Source of the DNA: Solimonas_A sp035476855
GTDB taxonomy: Bacteria; Pseudomonadota; Gammaproteobacteria; Nevskiales; Nevskiaceae
NCBI GenBank assembly: GCA_035476855.1
Contig: DATILC010000168.1
Coordinates: 1-64,000, forward strand
Direction: 5' to 3'
Length of the DNA: 64,000 nt
Below are positions 20,837 through 33,029 of this stretch, piece by piece (position 1 is the stretch's first letter; every line of letters begins with the position of its first letter). The notes below the pieces were generated by a model. That model did no database searches. It was not told the origin of the DNA and worked only from the letters and a program-made list of their open reading frames with translations. The translations under genes and the position numbers were made by a program.

Positions 20837-20864
20837 TCGTGTGCAGATCAACTGCTTTTCTAAA

Positions 20865-20940
<76 letters not shown>

Positions 20941-20954
20941 ATGACAGGGGGCGC

Positions 20955-20983
20955 ATTGTAGTGAGGCAGGATCGCGCTTGCAA
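20955..20983 (-). promoter_or_regulatory. tRNA-Asn promoter
   Basis: Minus strand: -35 TTGCAA (20983-20978), 17-base spacer, -10 TACAAT (20960-20955), ending 15 bases before the tRNA. Near-consensus sigma-70 promoter. Confidence 0.8.
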
Positions 20984-21004
20984 TCCCGCCTCGCGTTCAA
21001 CAAT

Positions 21005-22192
21005 TCAAGCGGCGTTTACCAGCGCCTTCATGCGCTCGACGCTGCCCTTCAGCACCTTGTCGGAGGTGGCAAAAGACAGGCGCAGGTGGCCCGGCGCGCC
21101 AAAGGCGGAACCCGGCACGACCGCGACCAGCGCCTTCTCCAGCATCAGGTTCGACAGCTCCAGGTCGGTCTTGCAACCGAGCTTGGCCATCATGCCCTCG
21201 ACGTTGGGGAACGCGTAGAACGTGCCGTCGCCGGCCAGGCAGTGCACGCCCGGCACCGTGTTGAGGTCGGCCACCAGCGCGTCGTGACGCGACTTGAAGG
21301 CCTTGACCATCTCGGTGACGCAGGTCTGGTCGCCGCTCAGCGCGACCTCGGCCGCCACCTGGGCGATCGAGTTCGGGTTGGAGGTCGACTGGCTCTGGAT
21401 ATCGGCCATCGCGGTGATCAGCTTGGCCGGGCCGCAGGCCCAGCCGATGCGCCAGCCGGTCATCGAATAGGTCTTCGACACGGCGTGGATGACCACGGTG
21501 CGGTCATACAGGTCCGGGCAGACGTTGATGATGTTGGCGTAGGGCTCGGCGGTCCACAGGATCTTCTCGTACATATCGTCCGTGGCGATGACGATCTGCG
21601 GGTGCTTGCGCAGCACCGCGCCCAGCGCGGCCAGCTCGGCGTGGCTGTAGGCCATGCCCGAGGGGTTGGACGGCGAGTTCAGCCAGATCATCTTGGTGCG
21701 CGGCGAGATCGCCCGCTCCAGCTGCTCGGGCGTGATCTTGAAGCGCGCCTCGGCGGTGGTCTCGATGAACACCGGGGTGGCGTCGGCCAGCAGCACCATG
21801 TCCGGGTAGGACACCCAGTACGGCGCCGGCACGATGACCTCGTCCGTGGCGTTCAGCAGCGCCTGGCACAGGTTGTAGCAGGACTGCTTGCCGCCGTTGG
21901 ACACCAGGATCTGGTTCGGCTTGTACTCCAGCGCGTTGTCGCGCTGCATCTTGTCGATGATCGCCTTCTTCAGGCTCGGGGTGCCGCCGACCGGGGTGTA
22001 CTTGGTGAAACCGCGGTTCAGCGCCTCGACCGCCGCGTCCTTGATGTGCTGCGGGGTATCGAAGTCCGGCTCACCGGCTCCGAGCGAGAGTACATCCTTG
22101 CCCTGCGCCTTCAGCTCGGCGGCCTTGGCAGTGACGGCCAGGGTCGGCGAAGGCTTGATGCGGCTGTTGCGAAGGGCGAGCGAGATTTCCAC
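21005..22192 (-). CDS. Aspartate/prephenate-type aminotransferase (class I, subgroup 1b)
   Basis: 395 residues, standard length. N-terminal SLGAGEPDFDTPQHIKDAA, substrate/PLP region NSPSNPSGMAYS, and PLP lysine in HAVSKTYSMTGWRIGWACG (about 233-251). These features fit the Thermus-type AspAT (class Ib), which moves amino groups between aspartate (or prephenate) and 2-oxoglutarate. It is single and divergent from uvrB across about 120 bases. Confidence 0.92.
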   Translation of the reverse strand: MEISLALRNSRIKPSPTLAVTAKAAELKAQGKDVLSLGAGEPDFDTPQHIKDAAVEALNRGFTKYTPVGGTPSLKKAIIDKMQRDNALEYKPNQILVSNGGKQSCYNLCQALLNATDEVIVPAPYWVSYPDMVLLADATPVFIETTAEARFKITPEQLERAISPRTKMIWLNSPSNPSGMAYSHAELAALGAVLRKHPQIVIATDDMYEKILWTAEPYANIINVCPDLYDRTVVIHAVSKTYSMTGWRIGWACGPAKLITAMADIQSQSTSNPNSIAQVAAEVALSGDQTCVTEMVKAFKSRHDALVADLNTVPGVHCLAGDGTFYAFPNVEGMMAKLGCKTDLELSNLMLEKALVAVVPGSAFGAPGHLRLSFATSDKVLKGSVERMKALVNAA

Positions 22193-22314
22193 GGTGAGTC
22201 CTCTGTGGGGCTAAAAAAAAGCGCGCGGCATGATACCGGACCCCGCCGGCCCCGCCTACTGCACCCGGAGGAAGGGTTGAACCCCGGGTCCCCGCCCCAA
22301 GTTATGCTTTGCCC

Positions 22315-24374
<2,060 letters not shown>

Positions 24375-24378
<4 letters not shown>

Positions 24379-24788
24379 ACGCCCCCTCCCTGCCCGAGCG
24401 CGTGATCGTGTTCGACGGCGCCTGCAACTTCTGCAACAGCTGGACCCGCTTCATCATCCGGCGCGACCCGCAGGCCCGCTTCCGCTTCGCCGCGATGCAA
24501 AGCACCGCCGGCAGCCTGCTGATGACCCGCAACGGCATCGATCCACAGAACCCCGCCACCTTCCTGTATGTCGAGAACGGTCGCGGCTATACCGACACCG
24601 ACGCGATCTTTCGCGTCATCGCCCAGCTCACCGGTCCCTGGCCGTTGCTGCGAGTCCTGCGCGTGGTCCCACCCTTCATCCGTGATCCTCTGTACCGGTT
24701 CCTGGCGCGCAACCGCTACCGCTGGTTCGGCCGCCACGGGACCTGCCAGGTACCCGAGGCCTCGATCGCGGAACGGTTTATTCGCTGA
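24375..24788 (+). CDS. DCC-family (DUF393) thiol-disulfide oxidoreductase
   Basis: 137 residues. The N-terminal signature IVFDGACNFCNSW holds the D-x-x-C-x-x-C motif after which the family is named. The C-terminal half contains VVPPFIRDPLYRFLARNRYRWFG, the second conserved family block. Predicted thioredoxin-like fold, role unknown. Translationally coupled to uvrB. Confidence 0.92.
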
Positions 24789-24792
24789 ACCT

Positions 24793-24822
24793 GTTGCCTC
24801 CGGCCCGCAAACAGGGTATCTT
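24793..24822 (+). promoter_or_regulatory. Candidate tRNA-Val promoter
   Basis: TTGCCT (24793-24798), 18-base spacer, TATCTT (24817-24822), ending 22 bases before the tRNA. It overlaps the end of the DCC-family gene's downstream region. Confidence 0.5.
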
Positions 24823-24844
24823 TCGCGCCCTTCAACGTACCCGT

Positions 24845-24921
24845 AGGCGCGTAGCTCAGCTGGTTAGAGCACTACCTTGACATGGTAGGGGTCGTTGGTT
24901 CGAGTCCAATCGCGCCTACCA
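24845..24921 (+). tRNA. tRNA-Val (anticodon GAC)
   Basis: 77 bases with encoded CCA. The acceptor AGGCGCG pairs with CGCGCCT, the anticodon stem-loop CTACCTTGACATGGTAG has GAC, and the T loop has GGTTCGAGTCC. Confidence 0.98.
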
Positions 24922-24935
24922 ATATGCTGTACAGG

Positions 24936-24960
24936 AACCCCCGACCCGTTCGGGGGTTTT
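24936..24960 (+). terminator. Terminator of tRNA-Val
   Basis: AACCCCCGA / TCGGGGGTT stem with loop CCCGT, followed by TTTTC, 15 bases after the tRNA. Confidence 0.88.
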
Positions 24961-24983
24961 CTCGTTCTGGGGTCTGGGTTTCG

Positions 24984-25028
24984 GTACGCCATCCATGGCG
25001 CGACCGCGGTCAATCAATCTACCCCCTG
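24984..25028. repeat. Partial third copy of the structured repeat (left end only)
   Basis: CGCCATCCATGGCGCGAC and ATCTACCCCCTGCCC match the left end of the repeats at 5044 and 57918, but the paired GAC-ATYGA-GTC hairpin is absent. It looks truncated or decayed. Confidence 0.6.
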
Positions 25029-25064
25029 CCCGAGATTCACCAGCGGTGGCCCGGGCCGCTCCGG

Positions 25065-25814
<750 letters not shown>

Positions 25815-25929
25815 GGGGCGGCACCTTAGCAGCGACCCCGTGCAGGAGGGAATGGCGAAACGCCATGCATGGGGGGAAAGCGCCTCAAACCCACCCGAAA
25901 AGGGGGTCCAGAAGTTTCTGCTCCCGGCA

Positions 25930-26096
25930 AATTCTGTTGAAAAACTCCGCAGCTGCCCGCGCGAGTAGCGGAATCTGGGAAAAGTGCTCGCGACAGTTCT
26001 TTCAATGCCTGCTCGACCTGCTTTTTCCCCTTTGAAGCGACCTACGCGGGCGATTTTTCCATTGCACGATCGGCACTGGAGTTTTTCAACAGAATT
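25930..26096. mobile_element. MITE-like element, 19-base perfect terminal inverted repeats
   Basis: AATTCTGTTGAAAAACTCC (25930-25948) is perfectly mirrored at 26078-26096. The 167-base unit is flanked on both sides by GGCA (25926-25929 and 26097-26100), a probable four-base target duplication. It encodes no protein and is a likely non-autonomous derivative of an IS with GTTGAAAAACT-type ends. Confidence 0.7.
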
Positions 26097-26406
26097 GGCA
26101 CATGGCAGCCGTTGGATAAGTGAAGCGATGGGACTCACCTTCTCCGCCGGCACGGCGACAACCCGGTCCGTCGGGGAGCGAACGGCGTGATGTCGGGATT
26201 CGCAGGCTCGCCTAAGCCGCCTACTTTTGGCCCCCCATTGCCGGAAGCAGTCGGTCGCCAAGACCCGCGAATGCCTCTGATCGACCCGTTGCTGTCGATC
26301 GTTATCGCCGCCATCTGGGTTCAGAACCCGGTCAGGCACCCCGATTCTGCACGCCATGATGTGGCTACATTCCCGGCGATGCCACACCGGATATCGGTCA
26401 CCCGGG
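26097..26406. other. Intergenic stretch, no gene recognised
   Basis: Open frames cross it on both strands but none shows a domain, start signal or neighbour coupling. It may be decayed sequence linked to the adjacent MITE. Confidence 0.4.
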
Positions 26407-28737
26407 CTATGGACGCCGGGAGTTGCTCCGGTCACGACAGCCCCGGAATCTCTGCAGCAGTGGCTCGTATGCCGCGTCCTCTACGGGACCGACGCTGACC
26501 CACTCGATCGCCATGGCATCCAGATTCATCTCATCAGCCCTGACGCCCCGCCCCATGCTCTGCACCAGGCGTTGCAACTGATACTCGCGACGCAAGGCTT
26601 GATCCTCCGGCGGCGTCGGCATGTCCGTCAGCATTTCCGCCCGGATGCAGAGCATCCTCAGAGTCGCCTCATTCGCCGCGAGATCTTCGGAGCGCTCACC
26701 GGCGAGCCCCTGCTTGAGGGTGTCGAGCCCGCTCCTGGGCCATCGCTGGACGGAGGCCATGCAGGTGTCGGCAGCCTCCTTCAGGGTGTCAAGCAGCGAA
26801 GTGTCCAGACCTCGTGAGGCGGCGAGCCGATAGGCGCGCACATGGTTGGCGGCCTCGAACAGATCGCTCCAGCCACGCTCGGCATCGCGCGCATGTTGGC
26901 GCGCAACCGACTTCCTGTAGCGATCCAGGCCCTGGTCAAGCCTGTTGCGAAGTTCGCGCGACTCCGCACGCGGAAACTCGCCGAGCGCCTCGAAAGCACT
27001 GCGCAATTCCGCCAACGCTCCGGCGCTCGCCAGCAGCTCAGCCCCCTCGAGCGCGGCGATCGTCTCGATCTGCTCGCACAAGGCAATGGCCTGCGTCTTG
27101 TTGTTCTCGAGCCCGGCCGTGTAGGCGGCAGACTCCTGCTCGCGCTTCTGGAACACGGCATCGCAGTGCTGGCGGAATTGCCCCCAGAGGCGCTGATCCA
27201 CCTCACGCGGCACCGGGCCCACGGTCTTCCACTTCTGCTGGAGCTCCTTGGCCGCGTCGATAGCCTTGCGACCATCGTCGCTCGCGAGCAACTGTCCAGC
27301 ACGCTCGATCAGCGACTCCTTCTGCTGCACGTTGCGGGCGTACTCGGCATCCAGCCGGCCCTGCAGGCTCTCGGTGAGAGCCGAGAACGCCTTCTGCTGC
27401 TGCTTGCCGGCGCGATGATCCACGGGCAGGCAGTTGCGCCACTCCTGTTTCGTCTCGCGCAGCGCCTTGATGACGGCCTGCCAGTCAGGCTGCTCCCAGT
27501 TCTGTGCCGCCTCAAATGCAGTCAACCCGGCGAGCAAGGCATCGCGACGCTGCAGATTCTCCTGATGGACGAGGGCCTGGGCCGCAAAGTACTCGCTGCA
27601 CGGCTGATACGCCTTCTTTCCTGCTTCCTGGAAGCGTTGCCCATCGGCTTCGGCATTCTCGCCAGCGTCCTTGCCCAGGCTGCGCCATTCCTCCTGCAGG
27701 CTCTTGATCCTGTCGGCGAGCGCCACGGGATCGAGCGCCACGCCGATCAGCGACTCCATTTCCTCCATCAGCTCGGCGCGCTTCGGCGCCACCGAGAAAG
27801 TCTTCCAGTCGTTCAGCTCGTCGAGCTGCTTGTCGAGCTGTTGTATCTGGCTGATCAGGTTGGCCGGCAGCGGCGGAGCTCCCGCCAGTTTTTCCTCGAT
27901 GGCCCGTCGCACCCCGGCCGCGCGGGAGCTGCTGCCGTCCTTCAGTGCAGCACGTGCCTTCCGGATCAACTCGTCGATCTGGCGCACGGCCTGCTGCTCA
28001 GCCTGCCGTTCTTCAGCCGACGCTCGGTTCTGCTCCTCACGCACCGCCGCTTGCTCAGCTGCAGCCGCGGCGGATGCCTGCGCCTGCTGTTCGCGCAGGC
28101 GCCGCGCCTCCGCGGCTGCGTCGGCGGCAGCCTGCTCACGTGCTGCCTGGGCCGCCACCTCGCGCAAGTGCTCGGCAACGATCTCCCGTGAGCGGTCGAT
28201 CCATTGCTGGACCCTGCTGCAAAGCTCTGGATCCGCCTGCGCCGCCACTGCTTTCCACTCACCCTCGAACTGATCCAGTCTCGGACTGTAGGTGGCGTCG
28301 TACGAGCGTTGGCTGTGGCGCTCGAGGGCTGCCGAGGCCGCAACGATCTCGGCGCGCAGCTGCTCGAGCTTGCGGGTCTGCTCCAGCAGGACGTCGCGCT
28401 TGGCCGTCAGGATCTTGTAGACACTCTTGTCATTGCCACCGCGGACATCGCGGATCAGCTGCCGCAGCACGTCCGGATCTTCGATCGCGGCGGCGGCCGC
28501 CTGGCGAACCTTGGTCGATGCCCCCCCAACGACCAGCCGGGCCACCGCCTGGACGTCCCCGGCATTCATGGCCGACTGCAAGGCTTCCTCCTCGGCAGCA
28601 GCAGCCAGCGCGCGATCAGCGGCGCCCGGCTTGGGAAGAGCCTTCTCGGTCTTTTTGGACGGCACCGGTTGAGGCACTGACGCCGGAGACGGCGAAAGCG
28701 ATGGCAGTTTGCGAAACAGGCGCGAGAATAACGACAT
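26407..28737 (-). CDS. DUF349 domain-containing protein
   Basis: 776 residues, almost wholly helical. It opens MSLFSRLFRKLPSL, then a HEAT-like segment, then a long Ala/Glu/Gln coiled coil (about 195-270). Several DUF349 units of about 70 residues follow, each with a W near its start (EEWRSLGKDAGENAEADG, QEWRNCLPVDHRAGKQQQ, QKWKTVGPVPREVDQRLWGQ). The function is not established; homologues occur as single genes in many proteobacteria. Start at 28737 fits the family's N-terminal MSLFSRLF pattern. Confidence 0.88.
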   Translation of the reverse strand: MSLFSRLFRKLPSLSPSPASVPQPVPSKKTEKALPKPGAADRALAAAAEEEALQSAMNAGDVQAVARLVVGGASTKVRQAAAAAIEDPDVLRQLIRDVRGGNDKSVYKILTAKRDVLLEQTRKLEQLRAEIVAASAALERHSQRSYDATYSPRLDQFEGEWKAVAAQADPELCSRVQQWIDRSREIVAEHLREVAAQAAREQAAADAAAEARRLREQQAQASAAAAAEQAAVREEQNRASAEERQAEQQAVRQIDELIRKARAALKDGSSSRAAGVRRAIEEKLAGAPPLPANLISQIQQLDKQLDELNDWKTFSVAPKRAELMEEMESLIGVALDPVALADRIKSLQEEWRSLGKDAGENAEADGQRFQEAGKKAYQPCSEYFAAQALVHQENLQRRDALLAGLTAFEAAQNWEQPDWQAVIKALRETKQEWRNCLPVDHRAGKQQQKAFSALTESLQGRLDAEYARNVQQKESLIERAGQLLASDDGRKAIDAAKELQQKWKTVGPVPREVDQRLWGQFRQHCDAVFQKREQESAAYTAGLENNKTQAIALCEQIETIAALEGAELLASAGALAELRSAFEALGEFPRAESRELRNRLDQGLDRYRKSVARQHARDAERGWSDLFEAANHVRAYRLAASRGLDTSLLDTLKEAADTCMASVQRWPRSGLDTLKQGLAGERSEDLAANEATLRMLCIRAEMLTDMPTPPEDQALRREYQLQRLVQSMGRGVRADEMNLDAMAIEWVSVGPVEDAAYEPLLQRFRGCRDRSNSRRP

Positions 28738-28953
28738 TGTTGACCTGCACAGCACATGGGACGGCCGCACAGTCTACCTGCGCTGGAAGGCCCGTAGCAT
28801 CTGCTTTTGCCTGCGCTTTGACGTCACCCGGATTTGAGGGCACCAGTCGCCACAGGCCGGTTGGTGCCAGTAGCCTACGTTCTCGTTCGTTAATTCGCGG
28901 GATCACCCCCCCTCTTGTAAGCTTCCTACACTTGGGTAAGCGATGGTGAAGCC

Positions 28954-30861
28954 GTGATTGAATTGCCAATAGAGTTCGAGTTGCCTGCGCCATGGACGGG
29001 GAAAAAGAACTTCAAAGCATCAGCCGTCGCGCCTGTCAATTTCCTTGTCGGCCCCAATGGGAGCGGAAAGTCGCGCTTCGCCAAGGAGCTTAAGAGTCGG
29101 CTCCCGACTAGGGGCAATGGTGCGAGATTGCTGAATACGGACAGACTCGAAGGGATGGAGAGCACCAAGGCTTTCCGAAATAGCTTCGGCGACCGTTTTG
29201 GAAATGGCTTCGACAAGACACACTTCGAAATTTTTAAGAATGCAGGCACCCAAGAAGGCTCGGGTCTCGACGCTTTCATACTTCTCGAGGAGCGGCTAGA
29301 CCTAAGAATTCAGGTCGAAGCCACGCTGAGCAATCTCTTCAATCGAAGGATCTCACTCGAGTGGGATTCGGGACGGCTGAAGGCGATGGCTGCAATTGGA
29401 ACGAGTGGCGCGTCATACCGGCTCGATCGGGACGAGTGTCATGGCATCAAGGAGCTGCTGGTCTTACTCACGCACCTTTACAACAACGAGCATCCGTACC
29501 TCATCATCGACGAGCCGGAGCTCAACCTTCATCCTCAATACCAAGCCTTCTTGATGCAGGAGGTCAGGCGTCTAGCCGGGAACCCGGCCACCGACCCGAG
29601 CAAGAAGCTCATCTTCTTGATTACACACTCGCCCTTCATTCTCGACTTCGCCACTGTCGAAGATGTGAAGGCAGTCATCTCATTCGACCTGAAGCACGAA
29701 GTCCCAAGGCAGCTATTGGACCTCAGTGCAGAGGAGTCTGGTCGTCTTGCGCGGCTGGTTCCGCGATTGAACGTGCACCACAAACAGCTCTTCTTCTCGG
29801 ACAATCCTGTCTTCGTCGAGGGAATCCTCGATGCCCAGATGGTTGCGACTGTGCAGTCCGCACGCGGAGTTTCGATGGCCGCAGCAGGAAGTTGCGTCAT
29901 CGACGCCGGCGGCAACGAGGAAGTCAATCAGTATCTGGATTTGTGCTCCCACCTGGGGAAGAGAGCCTTCTTTCTGTACGACTTGGACAGCTTGTTCCGG
30001 GGCAATCTCAGGGCGCGTATTAGAGGCGATGCAGGCGTCAAGGCGGCGCTTACGGCGTCAGGGTTGGGGGCTGACTTTGGAACCTACTGTGGCGCCCTCG
30101 AGAGCAAACTCACCGTAATAGCGGATCAGCTATTAGGAATCGCTATACCTCCTGCAGCGTTGTCGGAGCTGATCGCATTTCTTACTTCTTTGGGCATACG
30201 GAAGGAGTGGACTCCCGACAAGCATCCGAAGGCACGCGTAGCAATCCTCACCGCATTGAGCCGGTTCCGAGCGGATTTGGTCGCGGCAACGTCTGCGGGC
30301 GACGTCGATGATATCGAAGGGCGCTTAAGAAGGATTTGCGACGTTCTGCGCGGGCAGAATGTACTCCTCCTGCCGGGTGGGACCCTTGAGAGATACCTGC
30401 CGAGCTACACCGGAAATCCTTACAAAATTGATGACGAGGCGAAGTCGGCTGCCGTCGTCGCCGAGATCACCTGGCTCGCTGGGCAACATGAACAAGCTGC
30501 ACTGAAAGCGCGCTATGGCGATCTGTATGAATCCATCGAGGCGCTGCCCTCAAAACCGCCGGTCGATATGGACAGCGTATTGATCGAGTATCTCAGCGCA
30601 TTCATTCATGCCCTACAGGGTGCGGTAGTTGCTAATTCGGACTGGAAGCACGAAGAGCTCGGTAAGTATCTTGAGATCAAACAACCCGCCTCAGCGAAGG
30701 TCTTTTCCGTAGCATCTCTGGTCAGAAACGCACCCGATAAATTCCGCTGTGCCGTTGAGGTGATGCCTATGTTGGGCCAGGGGCTCCGACACGTCATTGT
30801 CACGGAGGCGACCAACGCGGGAATGCGCAACTTCTTGATCGGTACCGGCAAGCCAGCGTAG
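28954..30861 (+). CDS. OLD-like ATPase-TOPRIM protein (putative nuclease)
   Basis: 635 residues from a GTG start. ABC-type ATPase: Walker A GPNGSGKS (33-40), Walker B YLIIDEPELNLHP (182-194), H-loop LITHSPF (222-228). A TOPRIM-like half follows: FVEGILD with Glu289, then FFLYDLDS with Asp343 and Asp345. This order is that of OLD-family nucleases, some of which act in phage defence (GajA of Gabija, P2 Old). No UvrD-like partner is adjacent, so it resembles a stand-alone class 1 OLD. Codons such as TTA, ATA and AGA are far commoner than in neighbouring genes, pointing to recent transfer. The last 280 residues match nothing I recognise. Confidence 0.75.
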   Translation: MIELPIEFELPAPWTGKKNFKASAVAPVNFLVGPNGSGKSRFAKELKSRLPTRGNGARLLNTDRLEGMESTKAFRNSFGDRFGNGFDKTHFEIFKNAGTQEGSGLDAFILLEERLDLRIQVEATLSNLFNRRISLEWDSGRLKAMAAIGTSGASYRLDRDECHGIKELLVLLTHLYNNEHPYLIIDEPELNLHPQYQAFLMQEVRRLAGNPATDPSKKLIFLITHSPFILDFATVEDVKAVISFDLKHEVPRQLLDLSAEESGRLARLVPRLNVHHKQLFFSDNPVFVEGILDAQMVATVQSARGVSMAAAGSCVIDAGGNEEVNQYLDLCSHLGKRAFFLYDLDSLFRGNLRARIRGDAGVKAALTASGLGADFGTYCGALESKLTVIADQLLGIAIPPAALSELIAFLTSLGIRKEWTPDKHPKARVAILTALSRFRADLVAATSAGDVDDIEGRLRRICDVLRGQNVLLLPGGTLERYLPSYTGNPYKIDDEAKSAAVVAEITWLAGQHEQAALKARYGDLYESIEALPSKPPVDMDSVLIEYLSAFIHALQGAVVANSDWKHEELGKYLEIKQPASAKVFSVASLVRNAPDKFRCAVEVMPMLGQGLRHVIVTEATNAGMRNFLIGTGKPA

Positions 30862-31051
30862 TCAACGTCACGCGCAAAGCACGGCCGATACCGCGAGGTC
30901 GCCACAATGAATCCCTCTAGCGCGGGCACGCCACTACACCAGCTTGAATGACCTCTTCGGGCCACGAGAGCAAGATGTCACCACCGTCAGCTTTGGGCTG
31001 ATAGCACTCGGCAATCAAATCCAGCGTTGGGGTACACGGACGCACCCCATC

Positions 31052-31831
31052 CTACCGGCCGCCCTTCCGCACAGCGACAGCCGCCGCATGCTTCTGCATG
31101 CTTTGCACCGTCTCCTCGCTCTCGAAAATGGCGAGCCCGCGATTGCGTTGTTCCGCCGTTTCGTCCAGCACGCGCTGGACATAGGGCGCGATCAGTTGGG
31201 CTTTGACATGCGCGTAGCCTGCCTGCGGCCTGGCGCCCAGGCTTGCGGCACGCGTGACCGCGGCCGCCAGCAGCTGGTCTGCATCCGCGTGGCTGGCGTG
31301 AAAGCTGCCATTGCGCAGGCCTGCACGCCAATCGAACAGTTCGGCGCTCTGGATCGCGTAGGCCAGGTCCCGTTGCAGCGCCCAGCGTCCGATTTCGACG
31401 GCGATGGACGGAAAGCCGGCACCAAACTGCAGTTCGTTGATGCCGTACTGGCCCGCCCCTTCGACGACATGGCGGAAATCGCAGGCCACGGCGACGAAGA
31501 AGCCGGCGGCAATCGCGTGGCCGGTGACCGCGGCCACAGTCGGCTTGGGGCAGCGCCAGACATCGAGGAAGCACTGCTGCATTGCGTCGGAGAAAGCCTG
31601 CGTCTGGCCAGCGTCCCTGGCGGCGAACAAGGCCTCGAAGTCCAGACCCGCGCTGAAGACGGCGCCGGCGCCACGGATGACGATGGCACGGACGGCACCG
31701 TCCGCTGCTGCCGCGTTCATCGCCTGCGACAAGGCCTGCATCAGTTCGACATTGAACGCATGCATGCGGGGACGATTGAGGGTGAGCAGGCGCACGCCGC
31801 CGGCAAGGTTCTCGGTCAGCAGCACGGACAT
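31052..31831 (-). CDS. Enoyl-CoA hydratase/isomerase family protein
   Basis: 259 residues of the crotonase fold. The oxyanion-hole segments are AVFSAGLDFEALFA (about 58-71) and VTGHAIAAGFFVAVACDFRH (about 100-119). The usual catalytic Glu positions are not both obvious: YGINELQFGAGFP has one Glu. Hydration or isomerisation of enoyl-CoA is likely; substrate unknown. ATG 31831 was preferred over an upstream in-frame ATG. It lies 34 bases after the PhaC-like gene as the last gene of the lipid operon. Confidence 0.88.
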   Translation of the reverse strand: MSVLLTENLAGGVRLLTLNRPRMHAFNVELMQALSQAMNAAAADGAVRAIVIRGAGAVFSAGLDFEALFAARDAGQTQAFSDAMQQCFLDVWRCPKPTVAAVTGHAIAAGFFVAVACDFRHVVEGAGQYGINELQFGAGFPSIAVEIGRWALQRDLAYAIQSAELFDWRAGLRNGSFHASHADADQLLAAAVTRAASLGARPQAGYAHVKAQLIAPYVQRVLDETAEQRNRGLAIFESEETVQSMQKHAAAVAVRKGGR

Positions 31832-31865
31832 GCAGGGCTCTCGATCAGGCTTGTTTGACCAGGCT

Positions 31866-33029
31866 TCAGGCCGCGGACCGCTCGGCCAGCCAGTCCGCGC
31901 TCTGCGCCCACACCGCGCTTTGCGCCTTGCTGCCAAGGATCACGCCCATGTGTCCGCCGGGCGCGACGTGGAACTCCTTGTCGGTGGAAGCAACGATCTC
32001 GACGAGCTTCTGCGCGATCGGCGGCGGCACCAGGATGTCCTTCTCGCCGGCGAACACCAGCAGCGACGAGCGGATCCGATCCAGCTCCGCGAGCCGGTCG
32101 CCGAGTTCGATCCTGCCGCTGGCCAGCTTGTTGTCGACGGCAACCTTCACCAGCATGTCCTGGATCACCCCGGCCGGGTACATCAGCATGTGGTTGAGAT
32201 AATCCGCCGTGGTGGAGTGCGACTCGACGAAGGCGCGGTCCGACATGCCGGCGACCAGGTCCCAGTAGGTGGTGACGCTGCCGACCGGATCGGTCAGCTT
32301 GAACGCCAGCGTGGTGAACCAGGCCGGCATCTGCATCTTCAGCGGATCCAGCATGTCCATGCGCAGGTTGCTGTACCTGCGGATCAGTTGGGCCGGTCCG
32401 TTCAGTGCCTGGGCCGCACCGGCGACGATGCCGCCGCCGCGCATGTCGATCGGGCTGGCGACGGTGACGATGTTGCGAACGTGCGGATCGTGATTGAGGC
32501 CCTGGTACAGCAGGCTCAGCAGGCCGCCCATGCACCAGCCCATCAGGGCGACATCCTGGCTGCCGGAGTGCTTGCGGATTTTCGCCAGCGCGGTGCCGAG
32601 CATCACGTCGGCATAGTCGCGCAGGCGCAGATGGGCGTGTTCCCGCGTCGGCCGGCCCCAGTCGACCAGGTAGGTCTTGAAGCCGCGCGCCGCCATGTAG
32701 CGCACCAGGCTGCGCTGCGGCATCAGGTCGAAAGTCTCGGTGGTCACGCCCAGCGGCGGCACCAGCACCAGCGGCACGGCGTGCTGCTCGCGCTGGATCG
32801 GCATGCGGCTGCCATCCACCAGTTCGATGTCGTTCTCCTCCGGCAGGCCGTAGTAGCGCACCGCCATCGGGTCACCGTCGTGCACCAGCTCGAACCAGGT
32901 GCGGCCGGACTTGACCAGCTTGTCGCGGCGGAACATCCAGTCGAAGCCGTTGCCCAGAACCTGTGCCGCACGCTGGTTCAGCGCCAGCCCCTGCCCGCGC
33001 AGCTTGCCGATCAGTTCGTTGTTGCTCAT
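31866..33029 (-). CDS. PhaC-like alpha/beta hydrolase (class III PHA synthase type)
   Basis: 387 residues. The lipase-like box MGWCMGG places Cys166 at the nucleophile position as in PHA synthases, not Ser. An Asp in VFAGEKDILVP and His in APGGHMGVILG complete a triad. Length and order resemble class III PhaC (about 355 residues), but no PhaE gene is adjacent. It could polymerise hydroxyacyl-CoA or act as a related acyl hydrolase. Its start overlaps the WS/DGAT stop (ATGA). Confidence 0.82.
   Translation of the reverse strand: MSNNELIGKLRGQGLALNQRAAQVLGNGFDWMFRRDKLVKSGRTWFELVHDGDPMAVRYYGLPEENDIELVDGSRMPIQREQHAVPLVLVPPLGVTTETFDLMPQRSLVRYMAARGFKTYLVDWGRPTREHAHLRLRDYADVMLGTALAKIRKHSGSQDVALMGWCMGGLLSLLYQGLNHDPHVRNIVTVASPIDMRGGGIVAGAAQALNGPAQLIRRYSNLRMDMLDPLKMQMPAWFTTLAFKLTDPVGSVTTYWDLVAGMSDRAFVESHSTTADYLNHMLMYPAGVIQDMLVKVAVDNKLASGRIELGDRLAELDRIRSSLLVFAGEKDILVPPPIAQKLVEIVASTDKEFHVAPGGHMGVILGSKAQSAVWAQSADWLAERSAA

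Noticed and set aside
25815..26435. N-terminal extension of the lytic transglycosylase frame
   Set aside because: It runs through a MITE-like element, shows no domain, and would bury the signal peptide.
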